In this document: in pieces, positions 14,044 through 24,198 of the stretch
How the letters are laid out: each line of letters begins with the position of its first letter
Numbering within the stretch: the first letter of the stretch is position 1
Source of the DNA: Paratinospora sagittata
Taxonomy: Eukaryota; Streptophyta; Magnoliopsida; Ranunculales; Menispermaceae
DNA length: 64,000 bases
Direction: 5' to 3'
Assembly (NCBI GenBank): GCA_035771175.1
Contig: CM069606.1
Location: forward strand, 27,671,816-27,735,815
Notes under the pieces: generated by a model
Seen by the model: only the letters and a program-made list of their open reading frames with translations
Told to the model about the DNA's origin: nothing
The model's database searches: none
Program-made: the position numbers and the translations under genes

Positions 14044-16300
14044 ATGTGTTCTTGTTTGATGTGTTTTCTTACCGAGAACAATTCATATACTTACAGTTTA
14101 AAACAATAAATAGCCTCTGGAAATTTCAGCACAAAAGGGATAAAATGAAGAACGTGCCAAATAATGAGGTTATCTGCAATACAATTTGCAATTTTGATTC
14201 GTTTCGAAGTTTGTTTGGGCAAATGCAAGAATCACGACTTTCTTCAATTTAAGCATTCTTTGGAAAGCTCAGTCTAACTTGTCAAAATCGTGTGTGTGTT
14301 CTATCTTTGAAAATCAGAGAATGAGGGTATTATAAAATTAGCAGTTGCAGGTTAAAAGAGCAGGAGAGTACATAATGATTTGAATTCAAAACGTTGTTTA
14401 ATCTAAAGTAGTTTTGGGCGTGCGAGACAATGGGAATCATCAAGGTGTTAGTCGAGAATATTTCAATTAAGATAACCTGGCAAAACTGTGTAAGGAATAG
14501 AAAAATCGAGCAAGCAGAAGTGTCAACATTTTTCTCGTTAGAAATATCAGATTTTAGTCTAAGACGTGGATCGCGTGCTATTGGGTTGTGTATCATGTTC
14601 TTTATTGACAGATAGCAGGACATAGCAGGTCGTTGTACACAAACCAGAGAGCTCGAGGTTTTTAGACTTTCCGATAGGGTGTTTTATCAAGGCCTATAGC
14701 ACGTTATTGCCCATTTTACTAAAAATGAAAAGATCACGACAATAGCTTTATAGCGAGTCATCAAATGGGATAACGCGCAAAAGATAATTTTCAAGAAAAA
14801 CAAATGTTTTATTATAGAACCCTATCAGCGTGCTATCAACACTGATAGTGCGCTAGTGCCTTCTGGAAAGTTTTGCCAAATTGCTGGACAGCCTTATTTT
14901 TGAAAAACTAAAGCATCATTCCATTAACTCAAAACATATTGATATAAGATTAAAAACTTTTAAATAATTCACAACTCATTGAAATTCATATTAAAACCTT
15001 TCGAAAAACATTTTTTCAAAATGAAATACTATATCAAAGTAATTTTGATAAGACTTTGCAATTTTAAGAGTTTTAGTGCAGAGATTGATCGAGAAGTTAC
15101 CCTACACGCCAAAGATAAAACTAATGCATTAGACATGAGATATGTATTCAATCTTCGAGCTTGATCTTTGTAGACTTCGATTGCTATTGTTCGATGTATT
15201 GTTGATGATTAGTTGTAGTAGCACTTAGAAAAAAAAATACAGGTGATGTGTTCTTGTTTGATGTGTTTTCTTACCGAGAACAATTCATATACTTACAGTT
15301 TAAAACAATAAATAGCCTCTGGAAATTTCAGCACAAAAGGGATAAAATGAAGAACGTGCCAAATAATGAGGTTATCTGCAATACAATTTGCAATTTTGAT
15401 TCGTTTCGAAGTTTGTTTGGGCAAATGCAAGAATCACGACTTTCTTCAATTTAAGCATTCTTTGGAAAGCTCAGTCTAACTTGTCAAAATCGTGTGTGTG
15501 TTCTATCTTTGAAAATCAGAGAATGAGGGTATTATAAAATTAGCAGTTGCAGGTTAAAAGAGCAGGAGAGTACATAATGATTTGAATTCAAAACGTTGTT
15601 TAATCTAAAGTAGTTTTGGGCGTGCGAGACAATGGGAATCATCAAGGTGTTAGTCGAGAATATTTCAATTAAGATAACCTGGCAAAACTGTGTAAGGAAT
15701 AGAAAAATCGAGCAAGCAGAAGTGTCAACATTTTTCTCGTTAGAAATATCAGATTTTAGTCTAAGACGTGGATCGCGTGCTATTGGGTTGTGTATCATGT
15801 TCTTTATTGACAGATAGCAGGACATAGCAGGTCGTTGTACACAAACCAGAGAGCTCGAGGTTTTTAGACTTTCCGATAGGGTGTTTTATCAAGGCCTATA
15901 GCACGTTATTGCCCATTTTACTAAAAATGAAAAGATCACGACAATAGCTTTATAGCGAGTCATCAAATGGGATAACGCGCAAAAGATAATTTTCAAGAAA
16001 AACAAATGTTTTATTATAGAACCCTATCAGCGTGCTATCAACACTGATAGTGCGCTAGTGCCTTCTGGAAAGTTTTGCCAAATTGCTGGACAGCCTTATT
16101 TTTGAAAAACTAAAGCATCATTCCATTAACTCAAAACATATTGATATAAGATTAAAAACTTTTAAATAATTCACAACTCATTGAAATTCATATTAAAACC
16201 TTTCGAAAAACATTTTTTCAAAATGAAATACTATATCAAAGTAATTTTGATAAGACTTTGCAATTTTAAGAGTTTTAGTGCAGAGATTGATCGAGAAGTT
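14044..16300. repeat. Nearly identical pair of adjacent satellite monomers
   Basis: The monomers starting at 14044 and 15246 are 1202 bp apart and look identical by eye over almost their full length. They share private variants such as aacgtgccaaataatgag, a gggtattataaaatt version of the usual gggttttataaaatt, and tttaagcattc. The first difference I noticed is cacgcc versus cacacc late in the copy (near 15106 versus 16308). This is the mark of a recent single-monomer duplication. Confidence 0.8.
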
Positions 16301-19300
16301 ACCCTACACACCAAAGATAAAACTAATGCATTAGACATGAGATATGTATTCAATCTTCGAGCTTGATCTTTGTAGACTTCGATAGCTATTGTTCGATGTG
16401 TTGTTGATGATTAGTTGTAGTAGCGCTTAGAAAAAAAAAATACAGGTGATGTGTTCTTGTTTGATGTGTTTTCTTACCGAGAACAATTCATATACTTACA
16501 GTTTAAAACAATAAATAGCCTCTGGAAATATCAGCACAAAAGGGATAAAATGAAGAACTTGCGAAATAATGAGGTTATCTGCAATACAATTTGCAATTTT
16601 GATTCGTTTCGAAGTTTGTTTGGGCAAATGCAAGAATCACGTCTTTCTTCAATTTAAACACTCTTTGGAAAGCTCAGTCTAACTTGTAAAATTCGTGTGT
16701 GTGTTCTCTCTTTGAATATCAGAGAATGAGCGTTTTATAAAATTAGCAGTTGCAGGTTAAAGAGCAAGAGAGTACATAATGATTTGAATTCAAAACGTTG
16801 TTTAATCTAAAGTTGTTTTGGGCGGGCGAGACAATGGGAATCATCAAGGTGTTAGTAGAGAATATTTCAATTAAGATAACCTGGCAAAACTGTGTAAGGA
16901 ATACAAAAATCGAGCAAGCAGAAGTGTCAACATTTTTCTCGTTAGAAATATCAGATTTTAGTCTAAGACGTGGATCGCGTGCTATTGGGTTGTGTATCAT
17001 GTTCTCTATTGACAGATAGCAGGACATAGCAGGTCGTTGTACACAAACCAGAGAGCTCGAGGTTTTTAGACTTTCCGATAGGGTGGTTTATCAAGGCCTA
17101 TAGCGCGTTATTGCCCATTTTTCTAAAAATAGAAAGATCACGACAACAGCTTTATAGCGACTTATCAAAGGGGATAACGCGCTATAGACAATTTTCAAGA
17201 AAAACTAATATTTTATTATAGAACCCTATCAGCGTGCTATCAACACTGATAGTGCGCTAGTGCCTTCTGGAAAGTTTTGTCAAATTGTTGGACAGCCTTA
17301 TTTTTGAAAAACTAAAGAATCATTCCATTAACTCAAAACATATTGATATAAGATTAAAAACTTTTAAATAATTCACAACTCATTGAAATTAATATTAAAA
17401 CCTTTCGAAAAACATTTTTTCAAAATGAAGTACTATATCAAAGTGATTTTGAAGACTTTGCAATTTTAAGAGTTTTAGTGCAGAGATTCATCGAGAAGTT
17501 ACCCTACACGCCAAAGGTAAAACTAATGCATTAGACATGAGATATGTCTTCAATCTTCGAGCTTGATCTTTCTAGACTTCGATAGCTATTGTTCGATGTG
17601 TTGTTGATGATTAGTTGTAGTAGCGCTTAGAAAAAAAAAATACAGGTGATGTGTTCTTGTTTGATGTGTTTTCTTACCGAGAACAATTCATATACTTACA
17701 GTTTAAAACAATAAATAGCCACTGGAAATTTCAGCACAAAAGGGATAAAATGAAGAACTTGCGAAATAATGAGGTTATCTGCAATACAATTTGCAATTTT
17801 GATTCGTTTCGAAGTTTGTTTGGCAAATGCAAGAATCACTACTTTCTTCAATTTAAACACTCTTTGGAAATCTCAGTCTAACTTGTCAAAATCATGTGTG
17901 TGTTCTATCTTTGAAAATCAGAGAATGAGGGTTTTATAAAATTAGCAGTTGCAGGTTAAAAGAGCAAGAGGGTACATAATTATTTGAATTCAAAACGTTG
18001 TTTAATCTAAAGTTGTTTTGGGCGTGCGAGACAATGGGAATCATCAAGGTGTTAGTAGAGAATATTTCAATTAAGATAACCTGGCAAAACTGTGTAAGGA
18101 ATAGAAAAATCGAGCAAGCAGAAGTGTCAACATTTTCTCGTTAGAAATATCAGATTTTAGTCTAAGATGTGGATCGCGTGCTATTGGGTTGTGTATCATG
18201 TTCTCTATTGACAGATAGCAGGACATAGCAGGTCGTTATACACAAACCAGAGAGCTTGAGGTTTTTAGACTTTCCGATAGGGTGTTTTATCAAGGCCTAT
18301 AGCGTGTTATTGCCCATTTTACTAAAAATGGAAAGATCACGACAATAGCTTTATAACGAGTTATCGAAGGGGATAACGCGCAATAGACAATTTTCAAGAA
18401 AAACAAATGTTTTATTATAGAACCCTATCAGCGTGCTATCAACACTGATAGTGCACTAGTGCCTTCTGGAAAGTTTTGCCAAAGTGCAGGACAGCCTTAT
18501 TTTTGAAAAACTAAAGAATCATTCCATTAACTCAAGACATATTGATATAAGATTAAAAACTTTTAAATAATTCACAACTCATTGAAATTAATATTAAAAC
18601 CATTCGAAAAGCATTTTTTCAAAATGAAATACTATATCTAACTGATTTTGAAGACTTTGCAATTTTAAGAGTATTAGTACAGAGATTGATCGAGAAGTTA
18701 CCCTACACGCCAAAGATAAAACTAATGCATTAGACATGAGATATGTATTCAATCTTCGAGCTTGATCTTTGTAGACTTTGATAGCTATTGTTCGATGTGT
18801 TGTTGATGATTAGTTGTAGTAGCGCTTAGAAAAAAAAATACAGGTGATGTGTTCTTGTTTGATGTGTTTTCTTACCGAGAACAATTCATATACTTACAGT
18901 TTAAAACAATAAATAGCCTCTGGAAATTTTAGCACAAAAGGGATAAAATGAAGAACTTGCGAAATAATGAGGTTATCTGCAATACAATTTGCAATTTTGA
19001 TTCGTTTCGAAGTTTGTTTGGGCAAATGCAAGAATCACGACTTTCTTCAATTTAAAGACTCTTTGGAAAGCTCAGTCTAACTTGTAAAAATCGTGTGGGT
19101 GTTCTGTCTTTGAAAATCAGATAATGAGCGTTTTATAAAATTAGCAGTTGCAGGTTAAAGATCAAGAGAGTACATAATGATTTGAATTCAAAACGTTGTT
19201 TAATCTAAAGTTGTTTTGGGCGTGCGAGACAATGGGAATCATCAAGGTGTTAGTAGAGAATATTTCAATTAAGATAACCTGGCAAAACTGTGTAAGGAAT

Positions 19301-20972
19301 AGAAAAATCGAGCAAGCAGAAGTGTCAACATATTTCTCGTTAGAAATATCAGATTTTAGTCTAAGACGTGGATCGCGTGCTATTGGGTTGTGTATCATGT
19401 TCTCTATTGACAAATAGCAGGACATAGCAGGTCGTTATACACAAACCAGAGAGCTCGAGGTTTTTAGACTTTCCGATAGCGTGTTTTATCAAGGCCTATA
19501 ACGCGTTATTGCCCATTTTACTAAAAATAGAAAGATCACGACAACAGCTTTATAGCGAGTTATCAAAAGGGATAACGCGCTATAGACAATTTTCAAGAAA
19601 AACAAATGTTTTATTATAGAACCCTATCAGCGTGCTATCAACACTGATAGTGCGCTAGTGCCTTCTGGAAAGTTTTGCCAAATTGCTGGACAGCCTTATT
19701 TTTGAAAAACTAAAGAATCATTCCATTAACTCAAAACATATTGATATAAGAATAAAAACTTTTAAATAATTCACAACTCATTGAAATTAATATTAAAACC
19801 TTTCGAAAAACATTTTTTTAAAATGAAATACTATATCAAAGCGATTTTGAAGACTTTACAATTTTATGAATTTTAGTGCAGAGATTGATCGAGAAGTTAC
19901 CCTACACGCCAAAGATAAAACTAATGCATTAGACATGAGATATGTCTTCAATCTTCGAGCTTGATCTTTGTAGACTTCGATAGCTATTGTTCGATGTGTT
20001 GTTGATGATTAGTTGTAGTAGCGCTTAGAAAAAAAAATACAGGCGATTTGTTCTTGTTCGATGGGTTTTCTCGCCGAGAACAATTCATATACTTACAGTT
20101 TAAAACAATAAATAGCCTCTGGAAATTTCAGCACAAAAGGGATAAAATGAAGAACTTGCGAAATAATGAGGTTATCTGCAATACAATTTGCAATTTTGAT
20201 TCGTTTCAAAGTTTGTTTGGGATAATGCAAGAATCACGACTTTCTTCAATTTAAACACTCTTTGGAAAGCTCAGTCTAACTTGTAAAAATCTTGTGTGTG
20301 TTCTATCTTTGAAAATCAGAGAATGAGGGTTTTATAAAATTAGCAGTTGCAGGTTACAGAGCAAGAGAGTACATAATGATTTGAATTCAAAACGTTGTTT
20401 AATCTACAATTGTTTTGGGCGTGTGAGACAAAGGGAATCATCAAGGTGTTTGTAGAGAATATTTCAATTAAGATAACCTATCAAAACTGTGTAAGGAATA
20501 GAAAAATCGAGCAAGCAGAAGTGTCAACATTTTTCTCGTTAGAAATATCAGATTTTAGTATAAGACGTGGATAGTGTGCTATTGGGTTGTGTATCATGTT
20601 CTCTATTGACAGATAGCAGGACATAGCAGGTAGTTATACACAAACCAGAGTGCTCCATGTTTTTAGACTTTCCGATAGGGTGTTTTATCCAGGCCTAAAG
20701 CGCGTTATTGCCCATTTTACTAAAAATGGAAAGATCACGACAACAGCTTTATAGCGAGTTATCAAAGGGGATAACGCGCTATAGACAATTTTTAAGAAAA
20801 ATAAATGTTTTATTATAGAACCCTATCAGCGTGCTATCAACGCTGATAGTGCGCTAGTGCCTTCTGGAAAGTTTTGCCAAATTGCTGGATAGCCTTATTT
20901 TTGAAAAACTAAAGAATCATTCCATTAACTCAAAACATATTGATATAAGATTAAAAACTTTTAAATAATTCA

Positions 20973-20977
20973 CAACT
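20973..20977. repeat. Target-site duplication, left copy (element 1)
   Basis: caact immediately precedes the TG of the left LTR. The right copy at 31994-31998 reads cagct, one mismatch. In intact monomers the site reads ttcacaactcattgaa, so these five bases are present once. Confidence 0.85.
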
Positions 20978-21253
20978 TGTCACACGCCGCCCGGACGCGC
21001 CTAAACCGGCGGTACACTCTCGGACGGGGCGCACATTTGGAACAATTACAATGGTAATAACACAGTGCGCAGCGGAAATACAATATACAGTACAAATCTG
21101 ATTTCATATAATTCAGAATACTTTTGTACATAAAATGGTCAAGGGAACATACTCCCAAAATCCCCAATGATTCATACAAAGGGGTACAAAATGTGGGCCC
21201 CATAACCTGCACCCAGTCCACCCTAATTTCCTGTGAAAGATTTGATAATAATG

Positions 21254-21282
21254 GAGTGAGCTTAACGCGCTCAGTGGGTAAA
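21254..21282 (-). promoter_or_regulatory. CACTGAGC...GCTCAC hairpin motif in the 3' LTR of element 1
   Basis: On the minus strand the sequence reads cccactGAGCgcgttaaGCTCactcc, a short GAGC/GCTC stem with flanking conserved bases. The same arrangement occurs in the 5' LTR (about 30893-30921) and in both LTRs of the otherwise dissimilar element 2 (about 52324-52350 and 60088-60114). It lies in the downstream part of each LTR, about 300-425 bp from the 3' end. Its function is not known to me; an RNA stem in R/U5 is one possibility. Confidence 0.45.
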
Positions 21283-21426
21283 TAGTGCATGAGTATAACA
21301 ATTAATAAAGCATACTTCAATATCAAATATCTTAAATACACATGTAAGCATCATAATCAATCAATATGTATGTATGCATGACACCGTCACGTATTAATGG
21401 TTTGATGAGCGTACATCGCCTGAGTT

Positions 21427-21551
21427 CACGTACAGGTGTCCTTCCCCGGGCGTAGCCAGGTTCTCACTGTACGTCCCTCCTCAGGAACGATGCTCTGGAT
21501 TCACGTACTGATGTCCCTCCCCGGCGTAGCCGAGTTCTCATGTACGTCCCT
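21427..21551 (-). repeat. Internal tandem duplication in the element 1 LTR (about 75-bp step)
   Basis: Two imperfect copies (21427-21478 and 21502-21551) share cacgtac, gtccctccccggcgtagcc-like sequence and gtacgtccct. The same pair is present in the 5' LTR at about 31067-31192, so it predates the insertion. The function is unknown. Confidence 0.7.
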
Positions 21552-21879
21552 TTCCAGAGAAATAATATGAATAGTGAGCAATGCTTCTAACTATTCTATG
21601 AGTCATAAACCATATACGTTCCTAGGTGGTGATATGTATGATGCCAATGCATTAACTAGTTTAGTCTACTAGTCTGGTCTTTTCTTGACATTTATACTGA
21701 CTTTGTCAACGTCTAGTGATCCTTATCAGGGTCGGTATCACGACGTGCAAAGTTAGGACATTCAGGTCATAAACATTATTGACATAATGCAGTGTAAATG
21801 AATAGTAGACACAAGAATAATTGAATGTAAACTTTAATAAAAGTTATGAAACACGCAAACCTATGTTTCGTTCCCCACC

Positions 21880-21970
21880 TTCAGATATGGTGCTTTTCTC
21901 CGGACAGAACTTCGTTGCACCGCTTTCAAATCTGGTGCTTTCCTCCGGACAGAACTTTGTTGCACCGCAC
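21880..21970 (-). repeat. Internal tandem duplication in the element 1 LTR (about 45-bp step)
   Basis: Two adjacent copies share tggtgctt-tctccggacagaactt-gttgcaccgc. They are repeated in the 5' LTR at about 31520-31610. On the transcribed strand they lie downstream of the TATA box, so they fall in the transcribed part of the LTR. Confidence 0.7.
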
Positions 21971-22069
21971 CGGGAGTCTCAAAGACTAAAAACTTAGAAT
22001 GCGTGGAAAGGAGAAGAAAAATCACAAGAGAAGGTGATTTGGTGTGAGGAATGAGAAATGAGGTGGTTT

Positions 22070-22080
22070 CTTATATAGAG
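22070..22080 (-). promoter_or_regulatory. TATA box in the 3' LTR copy of element 1
   Basis: The minus strand reads CTCTATATAAG, a good plant TATA box. It lies immediately downstream (about 6 bp) of the 20-bp minisatellite in the transcription direction. Transcription would begin about 25-35 bp further on, near 22035-22045, which marks the U3/R boundary. Confidence 0.7.
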
Positions 22081-22086
22081 ATTTTT

Positions 22087-22346
22087 GCGCCTGAACGTTC
22101 TGGCATGCGCCTGAACGTTCTGGCATTGCGCCTGAACGTTCTGGCATTGCGCCTGAACGTTCTGGCATTGCGCCTGAACGTTCTGGCATGGCGCCTGAAC
22201 GTTCTGGCATGCACCTGAACGTTCTGGCAGGCTCCTGAACGTTCTGGCAGGCGCCTGAACGTTCTGGCATGCCTGAACGTTCTGGCACGCGCCTGAACGT
22301 TCTGGCACGCGCCTGAACGTTCTGGCACGCGCCTGAACGTTCTGGC
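22087..22346 (-). repeat. LTR minisatellite, 13 copies of a 20-bp unit with a GAACGTTC palindrome
   Basis: Thirteen head-to-tail units of about 20 bp (gcgcctgaacgttctggca plus one or two bases) fill 260 bp of U3 just upstream of the TATA box. Each unit carries the 8-bp palindrome GAACGTTC. It fits the inverted GAAnnTTC half of a plant heat-shock element, and also contains the AACGTT (ACGT-core) sequence bound by some bZIP factors. The spacing of about two helical turns would put all sites on one DNA face. An upstream enhancer role is inferred from position. Open frames through this block (PERSGA/QNVQA/ARTFRR repeats) are by-products of the repeat. Confidence 0.9.
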
Positions 22347-22434
22347 GTTGCCCAAATAGTAAAAATTTCAAATAGTAAATTTTTTTTTATTTTTATTTTT
22401 ATTTTTATTTTTTTGTGAAATACAGGGTATTACA

Positions 22435-22449
22435 CTCTACCCCCCTTAA
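22435..22449 (-). other. Polypurine tract of element 1
   Basis: The minus strand reads ttaaggggggtagag and abuts the 3' LTR start. It is the expected site where plus-strand DNA synthesis is primed in an LTR retrotransposon. Confidence 0.85.
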
Positions 22450-22671
22450 AGGGATTTCGCCCTCGAAATCAAGTCAAGTATGGATGAGGGGTATTGCTTG
22501 CGAAGTAGCCGCAGGTTGCTAAGGAGCCGCTGCGTGTGTGGATCACTATATCCATTGATATGATTTGCAGACATCTGCGTAGTTATTCAAGTGAAACAAT
22601 GTATGAAGATAGGTGTAAACAATGTTTCATCCTGGTATTTATAAGTGAAAATAATACAATGTATCACATCA
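22450..22671 (-). other. 3' untranslated region of element 1
   Basis: About 220 bp separate the pol stop codon (22672-22674) from the polypurine tract. I see no open frame of note and no recognisable motif here. Confidence 0.6.
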
Positions 22672-24198
22672 TCAGGTGGTACTAGAAAACAATTCAGGGT
22701 ATTTCTGTTTAATTGTGGATTCTAGTTCCCATGTAGCTTCCTCTATGCCGTGGTGATCCCAGAGCACTTTCACAAGTGGTATGCTACGTCTCCGTAGGTC
22801 GTGAGTTTTTCTATCTAAAATCTGTATTGCTTTCTCTTGATACGTATTTCCTTCCTCAACCCGAACCTCGACTAAAGGGATGATATGCGAAGGATCAGGA
22901 CGATACTTGCGAAGCATAGATACATGAAAAACGTCATGAACCTTAGGCATGGACGATGGAAGGGACAGACGATATGCAAGTTTGCCAATACGTTCAATGA
23001 TCGAAAATGGACCGATATACCGCGGGGAGAGCTTTCCTTTGATCCCAAAGCGTTTGACACCTCGGGTGGGCTGGACTTGTATAAAAACAAAGTCCCCCTC
23101 ATCAAATTCCAGAGGCTGTCGCCGTTTGTCAGCATAGCTCTTCTGTCGACTTTGTGCAACACGAAGTCGTTCCTTTACTAGTGTGATCTTCTCAGAAGTC
23201 TCTTGAACTAGTTCAGGGCCCAACTGCGGTCGGTCTGCCATATCTAACCAGCATACCGGAGATCTGCAAGGCCGACCATAGAGAGCCTCGTATGGTGCCA
23301 TGCCGATACTAGTTTGGTAGCTGTTGTTGTATGCAAACTCAGCTAGATGTAAATACTTTGCCCATCCGTCATTAAAGTCCAAAATGCAGCATCGTAGCAT
23401 GTCTTCTAAGATTTGGATAAGTCGTTCTGACTGCCCATCAGTCTGAGGGTGGAAGGCTGTGCTCATAGTGATCTTTGAACCCATTCTAGTTTGGAAGCTT
23501 TTCCAAAAGTTTGATGTGAAGCGAGGGTCTCGATCAGAGACGATCGTGAGTGGTATGCCATGAAGGCGTACGATCTCTCTTTTATATAGTTCTGCAAGTT
23601 TGGCGGGATTATCCGTGAACTTTATTGGCAAGAAGTGTGCAGACTTGGTAAGTCTGTCAATGATAACCCAGATAGCATCTTGCCCTTTATTATTTCGAGG
23701 TAAGGCTGTAACAAAATCCATTGCGATGTTCTCCCATTTCCATTCTCCAATAGGTAACGGCTGGAGAAGGCCAGAGGGAAGTCTGCGTTCTGCCTTAACT
23801 TTCTGGCAAACAAGACATCGAGCAACGAAGTCGGCAATTGCCTTCTTCATTCCAGAAAACCAGAATTGTCGCTTGACATCCTGGTACATCTTGTCACCCC
23901 TAGGATGCATAGCGTATCTCGAACAGTGCATCTCAGTAAGCACGTCTTTCCGAACATCGGAATCGTTCGGAAGACAAAGACGTTTTTTATAGAAAACGGC
24001 TCCGTCGTCAGAGACTGACCAATGAGGAAAGTCTTGCCCGCTGAGTAGAAGTTCTCGTTTCTCCATTAACATAGGGTCATTGGCTTGAGTAGCTGAAATC
24101 TTGCGAACGAGGTCAGAGGTAGCGGACAATTGAGAGAGTCGTGGGCGTGGTCCCTCTTCGTTCAGCTGGAGGTTAAAGTTGTCCATCTCTGTAGCCAA
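22672..24198 (-). pseudogene. Element 1 pol, 3' half: integrase with chromodomain-like C-terminus
   Basis: This 508-codon frame continues pol after a one-base frameshift near 24198. Its first codon is a TTG in mid-polyprotein, not a real start. It would cut and join retroelement cDNA into host DNA. The integrase zinc domain is visible at H91, H98, C128 and C131. The catalytic triad is D161 (MDF), D222 (SDRDP) and E258 (QSER), with the D-35-E spacing of retroviral-type integrases. The PQTDGQSER and [24 protein letters not shown] stretches are typical of plant gypsy integrases. The last 85 or so residues (about 425-505) hold the [13 protein letters not shown] motif and an IPLVKVLWD...TWE chromodomain-like segment. 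The domain itself looks intact but can only be made as part of the broken polyprotein. Confidence 0.93.

Larger units (their letters stand above)
13831..20977. repeat. Satellite array, 1.20-kb monomer, subfamily B (left block)
   Basis: Landmarks lie at 14044, 15246, 16449, 17649, 18848 and 20046, with spacing 1198-1203 bp. Subfamily B differs from A by many fixed bases across the whole monomer, for example caattcat for cacttcat, agtgtcaacat for agtgcccacat, and gataacgcgc for gatagcgcgc. The block ends at the element 1 insertion inside ttcacaact. The last monomer resumes after the element at 31999, and the interrupted copy is 1200 bp once element 1 and one target duplication are removed. Confidence 0.95.
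20978..22434 (-). repeat. 3' LTR of element 1 (1457 bp)
   Basis: It is a direct repeat of 30619-31993. On the minus strand it starts TGTAATACCC at 22434 and ends GTGACA at 20978. By eye it differs from the partner LTR at about 11 positions outside the minisatellite, in about 1.1 kb. It is 82 bp longer because of extra minisatellite copies (13 versus 10) and a longer T/AT tract at 22374-22414. It contains a TATA box (22070-22080), the 20-bp minisatellite and two internal imperfect duplications. Confidence 0.95.

Noticed and set aside
21113..21341. 62- and 123-codon minus-strand frames in the element 1 LTR (also 30614-30981)
   Set aside because: They fall in the transcribed part of the LTR with no known domain and are disrupted differently in the two LTRs by single-base indels.
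22087..22346. CRISPR-like array
   Set aside because: Units are contiguous 20-bp repeats without unique spacers, inside a eukaryotic LTR.
22071..22371. Open frames of 88-125 codons with PERSGA, CQNVQA or ARTFRR repeats (also at 31633-32001)
   Set aside because: They are translations of the 20-bp LTR minisatellite in different frames. The unit length and palindrome explain the repeats and there is no independent sign of coding.
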